Assembly: GCA_905480255.1 (NCBI GenBank)
Contig: CAJQPR010000099.1
Span: forward strand, 1 to 41,353
Source: an uncultured Woeseiaceae bacterium
GTDB lineage: Bacteria > Pseudomonadota > Gammaproteobacteria > Steroidobacterales > Woeseiaceae
Reading direction: 5' to 3'
Length of the DNA: 41,353 nucleotides
The position numbers were made by a program, and so were the translations under genes. The notes beneath the pieces were generated by a model. That model was not told the DNA's origin. It worked only from the letters and a program-made list of their open reading frames with translations, and ran no database searches. Below are positions 34,765-41,353 of the stretch, piece by piece; position 1 is the first letter of the stretch; each line of letters opens with the position of its first letter.

Positions 34765-36725
34765 CACTGATTCTCCAGGCCGTGTTGGGCATCCGACCAT
34801 TCTCCGGGACGCAGGCGGCTTCCCATCCGATCAAGGGTATCGCGACGGCCAGCCGCCGTCTGCCCTTGTATGACGGCGTCGTTGTGCTCACCGATTGATA
34901 TCGACATGTCTATACTTTCAGCGCCGCCATAACCACGGCTGCCCGGCGGCAAGTCGATCAGGCCAACTGGCTCGTAATTCAGTGTCGGTTCGTCGTCACC
35001 AGGAGACCACCGTGCCAGCGTTCGATTAAGCCACTTATGATCATCACGTTTTGGAAAATCACTTCTATGATGCGCGCCCCGACTTTCTTCTCGCGCAAGA
35101 GCACCTGTTGCGACACACAGGGCAAGTTTCAACATCCCTTTCAGGCGCAGAGCGAACGTCAACTCGGGATTCATTCCCGGTGCTTTGCTCTTCAGTACGG
35201 CTGAGTCCGTCTGTTCCGCAAGTTCGCGAAGCTCACTCACCGCTTCCGCCAGTTCATCGCCATGCCGGAATATGCCGACTTTGTGCAGCATGATTTCTCC
35301 CATCTTGTCGCGGATTTCGTACACGCCAGGACCGCTTCCTTCGCGTTCCAGCCAATCCCGTGACCGCTTTTCCGCGGCGGCAACACCCTCCAGGGCGGTG
35401 CTGGTATTCACGTCACCGCTCCAGCCGGACACGTAGTCCGCAACCCGCATGCCGACAATACGCCCTGCCACCAGCGTCTCTGCGAGGCTGTTGCCTCCCA
35501 GCCGATTGAACCCGTGCATATCCCAGCAGGCGGCTTCACCGGCAGCAAACAAGCCGCTCATGTTGTATGCCTCTCCGTCTTTGTTAACGCGAATTCCGCC
35601 CATCGAATAGTGTTGGGTTGGCCGCACCGGAATCAGGTCGTGTGCGGGGTGCAGACCCACAAAGTTCTGGCATATCTCGAAAACTTCGCGCAGCTTCGTC
35701 GTCACATGCTCCTCGCCCAGATGACGTATGTCGAGCCACAGGTGCGGGCCAAAACTCGCATTGACGCCCTTCCCATCGCGAATCACCTGCATCATGTGCC
35801 GGCACACAACGTCACGACTCGCCAGTTCCTGCTTCTCCGGCTCGGCCTCGACCATGAAGCGATTCAGATCGCGATCCAGCAGGTATCCGCCATCACCGCG
35901 ACACCCTTCGGTGACGAGGATGCCGCTTGGCGCAAGTGTCGTGGGGTGAAACTGTATGGCCTCCATATTGCCGAGCGGAACGATGCCGGTGTCGAGCGCA
36001 ATAGACGCCCCCGTTCCTTCATTGATCACCGCATTGGTTGTGTACTGGCCGTAAATCCGGCCATAGCCACCGGTCGCAATGACTGTCGCCTTCGCAATGA
36101 CGGCGAAATGGGTCCCGGTACGAAGGCAGCGAACCACCGCACCCAGACAGTTCTCGCCGTCGTGAATCAATGCCACTGCTTCGGTGCGGTCCCGCACTTC
36201 GATTCCCAGCCGGGCCACCTGGCTATCAACCGCATACAGGGCAGCATGGCCAGTCGCTGCAGCCGCGTAACAGGCACGCCACTTCGCAGTGCCGCCGAAA
36301 TCCCTGTGCATGATCAGACCGTCGGTGTCTTCATGCTCATCAATTTCGACCTTTTCACCTTTAATAAAATACTGGTTGCGTCCACCTTTCACTCGGGTCC
36401 ATGGCACACCGAAATGCGCGAGCTCCCGGACCGCCAGCGGCGCCTCGTCGGCGAAGATCCTGGCGACCTCCTGGTCGGCCCCCCAATCGGAGCCTCTTAC
36501 GGTATCAAGGAAATGCAGGTCCGGAGAGTCACCGTCCGCCATAACGCAATTTCCAAGTGCTGCCTGCATGCCACCCTGCGCCGCACAACTGTGACTGCGC
36601 CGCGGCGGAACGAGCGAGAGAATCAATACCTCGTGGCCGGCGGTAGCTGCTTCAATCGCACAACGCTCGCCAGCCAGGCCGCCGCCTATTACCAGGACAT
36701 CCGTAGTGACAATTTGCGTACTCAA
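34764..36725 (-). CDS. frdA: succinate/fumarate oxidoreductase flavoprotein subunit
   Basis: A 653-residue catalytic subunit interconverting fumarate and succinate. FAD-binding motif VIGGGLAGE at the N-terminus, then RRSHSCAAQGG with His45 as the covalent FAD attachment residue; substrate-site segments HPTTLAPSGILVTEGCRGDG and RPTQHYSMGGI; GFNRLGGNSLAETLV. No Tat signal, so it is cytoplasmic. The start is TTG, overlapping the frdC stop (TTGA); no ATG is available before the Rossmann motif. Direction (fumarate reduction or succinate oxidation) cannot be read from sequence alone; the operon context favours anaerobic use. Confidence 0.93.
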   Translation of the reverse strand: MSTQIVTTDVLVIGGGLAGERCAIEAATAGHEVLILSLVPPRRSHSCAAQGGMQAALGNCVMADGDSPDLHFLDTVRGSDWGADQEVARIFADEAPLAVRELAHFGVPWTRVKGGRNQYFIKGEKVEIDEHEDTDGLIMHRDFGGTAKWRACYAAAATGHAALYAVDSQVARLGIEVRDRTEAVALIHDGENCLGAVVRCLRTGTHFAVIAKATVIATGGYGRIYGQYTTNAVINEGTGASIALDTGIVPLGNMEAIQFHPTTLAPSGILVTEGCRGDGGYLLDRDLNRFMVEAEPEKQELASRDVVCRHMMQVIRDGKGVNASFGPHLWLDIRHLGEEHVTTKLREVFEICQNFVGLHPAHDLIPVRPTQHYSMGGIRVNKDGEAYNMSGLFAAGEAACWDMHGFNRLGGNSLAETLVAGRIVGMRVADYVSGWSGDVNTSTALEGVAAAEKRSRDWLEREGSGPGVYEIRDKMGEIMLHKVGIFRHGDELAEAVSELRELAEQTDSAVLKSKAPGMNPELTFALRLKGMLKLALCVATGALAREESRGAHHRSDFPKRDDHKWLNRTLARWSPGDDEPTLNYEPVGLIDLPPGSRGYGGAESIDMSISIGEHNDAVIQGQTAAGRRDTLDRMGSRLRPGEWSDAQHGLENQ

Positions 36726-37477
36726 ATTGGTGACTCCGAAAGCAGAAACTCAAGCGGTGGCGCCATGACGCCGGCAAGTACGAGCAAGGTGACAAAACCC
36801 AATACAAGCACAACCCAGAAAATGAACTGCTCGAGCAAATGCAGTGTGCTCCGCGAAAGCAATTTTCCGGCACCCCATTTTATTGCTAACCGATAGAGTC
36901 CGACGCTCGCGTGAAACTCGACGCACAACAGCAGAATGGCATAGGGCAACCAAAGGCCGCCGCTTACGCGGGCGAGTGTCGTTGCCGACTCGATTCCCGC
37001 CTGTTCGCCAAACATGGGCGTCAGAACGTCGATCATCAGCAGAACAAGGTGAAAGCTCGCCAGGACCAGGACCACCATCCCGGTACGCACCTGCCAGATC
37101 CACAACATGGACTCGGTGTGCGGTGCAAACCCGCCCAGATGCCCGTCAGACCGGCGACGCTGCGAACGCGTTTGCAGGTCTTTTGACAAATCCAGGAATG
37201 CGCGACGCTCGCGGAGGCGCGCAGGAATCTTCCGGCTCGCAAATACGGCATGAACCAGAAACAAAATAAATATGACAATGACCGTTGGCTGAGCAATGTA
37301 GTAGCGCTCCAGCGACGATGCCAACCAGTCGAAACCCCGGGCGCCCGTGAGGATGGATCCCACCAGGATGACGTGACCCCACATGAAAAGTGCCAATACG
37401 AGTCCGCTCGCGCCGCTGATCAACTCAAAGGTGAGCTCGCGCTTCGCATCATCGAGACCGGTTTTAAAAGCAGACAT
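36722..37477 (-). CDS. frdC: di-heme cytochrome b membrane anchor of fumarate/succinate oxidoreductase
   Basis: A 251-residue membrane protein with five helices, type B anchor with two hemes b. Histidines at 35, 76, 143 and 189 are in helices at the right spacing for the four axial ligands. The VEFHASVGLYRLAIKWG segment has Glu187 two residues before His189, the arrangement of the E-pathway Glu in the Wolinella enzyme. A basic cytoplasmic loop (about 82-110) is long, as in that family. The gene follows the tetraheme cytochrome by five bases and overlaps frdA by four. Confidence 0.9.
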   Translation of the reverse strand: MSAFKTGLDDAKRELTFELISGASGLVLALFMWGHVILVGSILTGARGFDWLASSLERYYIAQPTVIVIFILFLVHAVFASRKIPARLRERRAFLDLSKDLQTRSQRRRSDGHLGGFAPHTESMLWIWQVRTGMVVLVLASFHLVLLMIDVLTPMFGEQAGIESATTLARVSGGLWLPYAILLLCVEFHASVGLYRLAIKWGAGKLLSRSTLHLLEQFIFWVVLVLGFVTLLVLAGVMAPPLEFLLSESPI

Positions 37478-37482
37478 TGCTA

Positions 37483-38115
37483 CTAGTCAGTTTCTTCGGC
37501 AGCAAATTCTTCCTGCAATCTCTCCAATATTTCTGCGGCATTTTCCGGCTCTGCATGAACAATGCCGTAGTGGCAGTCAATGCAGGTCTCGCCGTTTTCT
37601 TCTGCCCGAGAGTGTTGCCTCGCCGTTCTGCGCTCCTGATTTTCAAGGTCCATCGCATCGATGCTGTGGCAGCTTCGGCAAAACTTGGAGTCATTTCCCT
37701 TGAACTCTCTCCAGACCGACTCGGCCATCTCGGCCCGGTGCTCTTCGTATTTCTCAGCGGTGTCCAGTTTTCCGGCAAGCTCCGGAATAATGTCCAGTGA
37801 GACAACGGCTTTCGTCCACACGAGCTCAAACCAGTTGTCGTGCGGCAGATGGCAGTCTGAGCAGCCTGCCCGCACACCCGCCACATTGCTGAAGTGCGAC
37901 GATGCTTCGTATTCGGGCTTGATGAATGCTTCATGTGAGTGACAGGCGTAGCAGAATTCTGTCGTACTCGTCTCGTGAAGCACATAGTTCGTTGTTCCAA
38001 GTGCAACCGCGCCGAGTACAAATGCGACGAACCCTCCCAGCGGAATGCCGAGCAGCCATTTACTGTGCGGCCTGCTCCAGAAGCCGCCTGTTCTCTTGCC
38101 TGATGGATCCGTCAT
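37483..38115 (-). CDS. NapC/NirT-family tetraheme cytochrome c
   Basis: A 210-residue membrane-anchored periplasmic quinol dehydrogenase. One N-terminal helix (about 20-42) is followed by four CxxCH heme sites: C55-H59, C85-H89, C146-H150, C178-H182. The EFCYACHSHE and EYEASSHFSN segments are typical of NapC/NirT/CymA-like proteins. Such proteins take electrons from quinol and hand them to periplasmic reductases or to extracellular electron-transfer conduits. No nap, nir or nrf reductase is in the window; the linked genes are frdCAB and, divergently, an OmcA/MtrC-like cytochrome. A strongly charged C-terminal tail is rich in Glu. Confidence 0.9.
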   Translation of the reverse strand: MTDPSGKRTGGFWSRPHSKWLLGIPLGGFVAFVLGAVALGTTNYVLHETSTTEFCYACHSHEAFIKPEYEASSHFSNVAGVRAGCSDCHLPHDNWFELVWTKAVVSLDIIPELAGKLDTAEKYEEHRAEMAESVWREFKGNDSKFCRSCHSIDAMDLENQERRTARQHSRAEENGETCIDCHYGIVHAEPENAAEILERLQEEFAAEETD

Positions 38116-38180
38116 TTGTGATTACCTTTTTCTGTTATTACAGGACTAGTATGAGAATACCGCTTTGCCAGCAATTGTGG

Positions 38181-39470
38181 TTATCCGAAGTCACCCGATC
38201 TTTCTGCACTCTCGCGTGAAATATTGTGCCTCATATCGTCACGAAAGTTGTTTACCCCCGAAAAGAACTCCCGCATGAGCACGACCCATAGGAAATAGCC
38301 AGACTCCGTGAGTCGAAGCTGGCCTTCCTGCTCTCTGACCGCGCCGATTACTCTCAACCCGGCCAGATCGCGCCACATCACCCGGTCGAATTGTCCTTTG
38401 AACCTCTTCTCCGCAACATTCGTATCCATTTGGCCACTGAATAACTGCATCAGAAGGTAGTAACGCATTTGCTCGAGTGAGGACATGACGCGTTGTCGTA
38501 CAACACTGGTCTTGCCACTTTCTATACGGCGCAGGTAATTGTTGATAGAAAATGTGTTCGCAAACATCGAGCCATCAAGATAGCTGAAAGAACCGCTGCC
38601 AAGGCCAAGATACTCTTCATGCTCGACAATATATTCATCGAACATGCCCGGACGTCGCGAAAAACACCAGGCGGAAGACCGCTTGTATCCGGCGTCCAGC
38701 ATATGTCGGACAATCATCTCGTAGAAACCCTGCTCACGCGCATGATCGACAGCGCCCATCGCGTGCTCCATGGGCCTGGTGGTTGATGAAGAGGTCATCA
38801 ACGGATACCACGATACCTGGTCCACCTTGATCCGGTCAGTCAGCAGCCCGAGGTCAGACCGAATGCAGGCTTCATCCTGATGGGGGAAATTAAAAATCAT
38901 GTCGACGTTTAATGTATCGAACGTTCCGCTGACATTTTTGAGGTGAGCGCTAATTTCCTCGCCACTGCCATATTTTTCGTAGCGTTCCATTTCCCGGAGG
39001 AGCCTGTCGTCAAAGCTCTGCACTCCAACCGACAAACGGTTGACGCCAGCCTGCTTTAACCGAACTGTATTTGTTTCATCCAGGTCATGCGGGTTCGTTT
39101 CGACGGATACCGAAGTCACCGGGTGTAAAGAAGAAATCAGCTCAAGCGTCTCGGCGAGAAGACCCGGTAATACGGTTGGCGTTCCCCCGCCGACATAGAC
39201 CTCGCCAAATTTGTAGCCCATCTCGGAGACCTGGCGAATTTCCTCCTGTAACGCCTGAAAATATTGCGTTGCCTTGTCTTCCCTGAATTCGACCCGGTGA
39301 AACGAACAGAACGGACATAGCACGACGCAAAAAGGTATGTGCAGATAGAGCAGGTACTGCTTGTCAGGATCGGGTTCAGGTAGTTGAACTTCGCCCGGTG
39401 AAGACTCGAAATTCATCAGGCGCTGATTGAGATGCCTGACGTAGCGGCTTATCAGAGTTTCGACAATCAC
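38181..39470 (-). CDS. HemW/HemN-like radical SAM protein
   Basis: A 429-residue radical SAM enzyme of the coproporphyrinogen III oxidase-like family. The cluster motif CVVLCPFC (C48, C52, C55) follows YLHIPF; GGGTPTVLP and GVQSFDDRLLREM are the SAM-binding and family segments. It lacks the additional Cys directly after the motif that HemN proper has (here CPFCSF), so it is likelier a heme chaperone or other heme-handling enzyme (HemW/HutW-like) than the true oxidase. It lies in an operon with three heme proteins. Start: GTG 39470 has no good ribosome binding site; ATG 39416 is an alternative. Confidence 0.82.
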   Translation of the reverse strand: MIVETLISRYVRHLNQRLMNFESSPGEVQLPEPDPDKQYLLYLHIPFCVVLCPFCSFHRVEFREDKATQYFQALQEEIRQVSEMGYKFGEVYVGGGTPTVLPGLLAETLELISSLHPVTSVSVETNPHDLDETNTVRLKQAGVNRLSVGVQSFDDRLLREMERYEKYGSGEEISAHLKNVSGTFDTLNVDMIFNFPHQDEACIRSDLGLLTDRIKVDQVSWYPLMTSSSTTRPMEHAMGAVDHAREQGFYEMIVRHMLDAGYKRSSAWCFSRRPGMFDEYIVEHEEYLGLGSGSFSYLDGSMFANTFSINNYLRRIESGKTSVVRQRVMSSLEQMRYYLLMQLFSGQMDTNVAEKRFKGQFDRVMWRDLAGLRVIGAVREQEGQLRLTESGYFLWVVLMREFFSGVNNFRDDMRHNISRESAERSGDFG

Positions 39471-39496
39471 GGGGCGGAATCCGCGGAGATTACAGC

Positions 39497-39874
39497 TTAC
39501 TCGGTAGCGTAAAGCGGGGCGATATCGATGTAGATATTGTAGCTGGCGATAAGGTTATCCTGACACCTGAAAACGTCAACGAAAGGAATAATGACTTCCG
39601 AGCCATCGTGACGCCGGTAACAAACCTCACCCTCGCAAGCGAGGCTGGAGTCGTCTCGCCAGACCTTGGTGACACTGTGTGACAAGCCGTCGATGGTGCC
39701 GAAAAATGTCTCGACAGCTTCGGCAATGGCAGCGCGGCCAGTGACAACCGGAGCGGAGCCAAAACGAAACTTCCCATCTTCGGCAAGGAAAGCGACAAAG
39801 GCTGAACTGTCTTTGGCGTCGATCGCCGCGAAGATTCCATCCAGAAAACCCTCAGGCATTGAGGCTGCATGCAT
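39497..39874 (-). CDS. SnoaL/NTF2-like protein
   Basis: A 125-residue small protein resembling the NTF2-like/SnoaL fold: an N-terminal helix, a DGKFRFGSAPVVTGRAAIAEAV segment, and C-terminal beta strands (EGEVCYRRHDGSEVIIPFVDVFRCQDNLIASYNIYIDIAP). This fold serves in hydrolases, isomerases and binding proteins, so no function is given. Strong ribosome binding site (AGGAGG) upstream of ATG 39874. It is embedded in the cytochrome/Frd operon, 26 bases before the radical SAM gene. Confidence 0.72.
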   Translation of the reverse strand: MHAASMPEGFLDGIFAAIDAKDSSAFVAFLAEDGKFRFGSAPVVTGRAAIAEAVETFFGTIDGLSHSVTKVWRDDSSLACEGEVCYRRHDGSEVIIPFVDVFRCQDNLIASYNIYIDIAPLYATE

Positions 39875-39921
39875 CGCGCGCCCTCCTTAATCAGGAAATT
39901 ATTATTTTTGGTCGTAAGCGA

Positions 39922-40533
39922 CTATTGCTGTGAAGCATAATAGTGCAACAGCGCCTCAACGTCATCGGGGCTCAGCAAATCCATCTTCTCTTTCATTTTT
40001 TTGTCTTGCGGACGCTCGCCTGATGCGTATTGCTCGAAAGCTGTCCTCAGGTACGGCATCCACTGCCCGGCCAGGATGCTCGCTTCGTCATCGGCGTTTG
40101 CACCGCCGTCTGAATGGCAGCGATCGCACTCTCTCTTCTGAATCTCAGCGCCCTTTTCTGCAAGCGCAGCATCAAATTCCTGCTTGGCGGCAACGAACGT
40201 CAAGCCTGAATAGTGTTCAGCAAGCGCCTCTATATCATCGTCGCTGAGATCCGCAGCGACGTCGCACATGGACGCTGGCGAGCGACTGGTATCGCCGGTC
40301 CTATACTTGCTCTCGGCGCAGGGTCGTTCGTTGTCACGGTAGACGTAAAGTGCGTCTGACTGTGTAAATGCATCGATGCCCGCAATTGTCGGCATGTCGC
40401 CCCATTGACTGACACCGCCTTCCCCGTGACAGCCATTGCAGTTTTCGATGGTGGCATTCAGGTCCTGTCCGGCACAGTATGGCGCGACACTCAGAAAAAT
40501 AGTGCAGGTGGCGATGCGAATGGAAGAGTTCAT
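39922..40533 (-). CDS. di-heme cytochrome c (c4-like)
   Basis: A 203-residue periplasmic cytochrome. The signal peptide is MNSSIRIATCTIFLSVAPYCAG, with mature N-terminus around Gln23. Two CxxCH heme sites, C32-H36 (CNGCH) and C136-H140 (CDRCH), sit in two homologous halves, like cytochromes c4. It is the first gene of the leftward operon. ATG 40533 is chosen because it gives a clean signal peptide; the frame is open 12 codons further upstream. It could carry electrons between the quinol dehydrogenase and a terminal reductase, or to an oxidase. Confidence 0.87.
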   Translation of the reverse strand: MNSSIRIATCTIFLSVAPYCAGQDLNATIENCNGCHGEGGVSQWGDMPTIAGIDAFTQSDALYVYRDNERPCAESKYRTGDTSRSPASMCDVAADLSDDDIEALAEHYSGLTFVAAKQEFDAALAEKGAEIQKRECDRCHSDGGANADDEASILAGQWMPYLRTAFEQYASGERPQDKKMKEKMDLLSPDDVEALLHYYASQQ

Positions 40534-40778
40534 GTTGCGACCTCGAATAGGGGCATATACGACTACCATCTAATTTACCGATTATCACCTAAATTACCAA
40601 CGAATTCCGGGTGTCTTTTGATAAATTTATCAGCGGTAGATTAACCGGTGTTGGATAGGTAAAGTCCGTAATGAGAAAGTACTTAAGCTTCTGATAAAAA
40701 AGAATACAAGACGAAAAAACCCACCGTTGAACTCACCGTGCCGGCAGGCGGTGTAACAGACATCCAAAGGGGATAAAA
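40534..40778. promoter_or_regulatory. divergent promoter region between cytochrome c and OmcA-like gene
   Basis: 245 bases between two divergent cytochrome genes, AT-rich with several symmetrical elements. A leftward promoter candidate is TTGGTA, 17 bases, TAAATT, read on the minus strand. A hairpin-forming stretch (CACC/GGTG with inner GCC/GGC, 40734-40752) precedes the rightward ribosome binding site AAAGGGG. No known operator consensus was matched. Confidence 0.5.
40619..40632. promoter_or_regulatory. 14-bp perfect palindrome, candidate operator
   Basis: TGATAAATTTATCA, perfectly symmetrical, near the middle of the divergent region. It resembles an FNR/CRP-type box but has TTGAT and ATCAG halves separated by six bases rather than four, so it is not a standard FNR site. 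On its left are ACC-ending repeats spaced 9-10 bases (TTTACC, ATCACC, ATTACC; 40574-40598) and on its right GGT-beginning elements (GGTAGA, GGTGTT, GGTAAA; about 40635-40663), an inverted arrangement around the centre. Confidence 0.5.
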
Positions 40779-41353
40779 ATGTACTCCACCACGCGAAGTC
40801 GCATCAAACTTGCGGCCATTATTCTATTGGCGTCAATGACTTGGGGCTGCTCCGGTGGTGACGACGGTGCGCCCGGCCCAGCCGGTCCAGCAGGCTCAAC
40901 GGGACCTGCAGGCCCACCGGGACCTGCCGGACCGCCTGGAAGTGCGGGTGGAGTTCCCATCGATAGTGCGGAGAAAATCAATATCCTGGTATCTTCCATC
41001 GCGGTTCCAGCCGGCGGCGGTGCACCCGTTGTGGAAATTCAGCTCACCAACGACCTGACACAGGGTCTCTCCGGTCTCGCTGCCGGTGACATCCGCTTCA
41101 CGCTATCGCAATTATCGCCTGCAGCGCCAGGCAGCGGCGAGTCCAGCGAATGGCAGTCGTACATAACTCGTTCAAGCAATGGCGTTCCCGACGCCCAGGC
41201 GAACACTGAGCGAGGTTCCGCAGGGACATTCGTTGATAACGGTGATGGTACTTACGAGTACACGTTTGCCATGCCGCTGACGGACTACCCGGCCGGGCCA
41301 GCTTATGACGAGAACAGCAGTCACAGGCTGGGAATTGAAATTCGCGGCCAGGC
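40779..41353 (+). CDS. OmcA/MtrC-like outer-membrane cytochrome lipoprotein, 3'-truncated by window edge
   Basis: First 191 residues of a longer protein running off the window. A lipoprotein signal ends in TWGC with Cys24 lipidated. A collagen-like Gly-X-Y repeat (about nine triplets, residues 30-58; GAPGPAGPAGSTGPAGPPG) follows. The next part, with PVVEIQLTN, GDIRFTLSQLSP, EWQSYITR and VDNGDGTYEYTFAMPL, fits the N-terminal domain of OmcA/MtrC-family decaheme cytochromes, which reduce extracellular metals or other acceptors. No CxxCH is reached yet in the window, so the cytochrome identity rests on this N-terminal similarity. Start ATG has an AAAGGGG ribosome binding site. Confidence 0.7.
   Translation, partial: MYSTTRSRIKLAAIILLASMTWGCSGGDDGAPGPAGPAGSTGPAGPPGPAGPPGSAGGVPIDSAEKINILVSSIAVPAGGGAPVVEIQLTNDLTQGLSGLAAGDIRFTLSQLSPAAPGSGESSEWQSYITRSSNGVPDAQANTERGSAGTFVDNGDGTYEYTFAMPLTDYPAGPAYDENSSHRLGIEIRGQ

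Noticed and set aside
35514-36896. 460-codon open frame on the + strand across frdA
   Set aside because: It is antisense to frdA, whose motifs are unambiguous; its translation has no recognisable domain and shows the His/Arg/Gln-rich look of antisense frames.
1-41353. tRNA, rRNA, CRISPR, IS or phage elements
   Set aside because: No tRNA-like cloverleaf ends, regular spacer-repeat arrays, transposase motifs or terminal inverted repeats were noticed; coding is continuous and functionally coherent.

Overview
The window is a densely coded stretch of bacterial chromosome, moderately GC-rich by eye. Gene content points to a gammaproteobacterium living at an oxic/anoxic boundary, probably marine: an Isp-type [NiFe] hydrogenase, a complete Na+-NQR operon with apbE and nqrM, a di-heme type succinate/fumarate oxidoreductase, a NapC-type tetraheme cytochrome, and the start of an OmcA/MtrC-like outer-membrane cytochrome. 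A Woeseiaceae-like sediment lineage would fit, but that is inference. No tRNA, rRNA, CRISPR array, transposase or phage gene is visible.

Layout. (1) 1-6165, + strand: 3' part of an RND/MMPL exporter, a Glu/Leu-type dehydrogenase, and a P-type IIA (Ca2+-type) ATPase. (2) 6280-7749, - strand: a glutamate-cysteine-ligase-like protein. (3) 19297 down to 8019, - strand: hypC-hypA-hypB-hypD-hypF-hypE, running with overlaps or 4-nt gaps into a Kef/CPA2 antiporter, an APH-like/P-loop kinase protein, two CBS-pair proteins and an NhaD/ArsB-type transporter. (4) 19523-25462, + strand, divergent from hyp: maturation protease, HupH-like protein, hydrogenase small subunit, Isp1, Isp2, large subunit and a 69-residue membrane protein. 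This is the hynS-isp1-isp2-hynL arrangement of group 1e enzymes. (5) 25566-34001, + strand: a MenA/UbiA-like prenyltransferase, nqrABCDEF, apbE, nqrM and a CBS-pair protein. (6) 40533 down to 34006, - strand: di-heme cytochrome c, NTF2-like protein, HemW/HemN-like radical SAM protein, tetraheme cytochrome, frdC, frdA, frdB. (7) 40779 to the right edge, + strand: N-terminus of an OmcA/MtrC-like lipoprotein with a collagen-like repeat.

How the parts may work together (inference). The hydrogenase oxidises H2 at the periplasmic face and passes electrons through Isp1/Isp2 toward the quinone pool or a thiol/sulfur partner. NQR couples NADH:quinone electron transfer to Na+ export. The NhaD- and Kef-type antiporters and the cation ATPase use or balance ion gradients. 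FrdCAB and the tetraheme cytochrome exchange electrons with the quinone pool, possibly ending in fumarate or an extracellular acceptor reached through the OmcA-like protein. The quinone prenyltransferase just ahead of nqrA suggests quinone supply belongs to the same programme. Three CBS-pair proteins sit beside the ion-transport and NQR modules and may sense adenine nucleotides.

Start sites deserve care. Several inner operon genes begin with TTG or GTG overlapping or abutting the preceding stop (nqrA, nqrC, nqrE, nqrF, frdA, hypE), and nqrM (58 codons) is easily missed.
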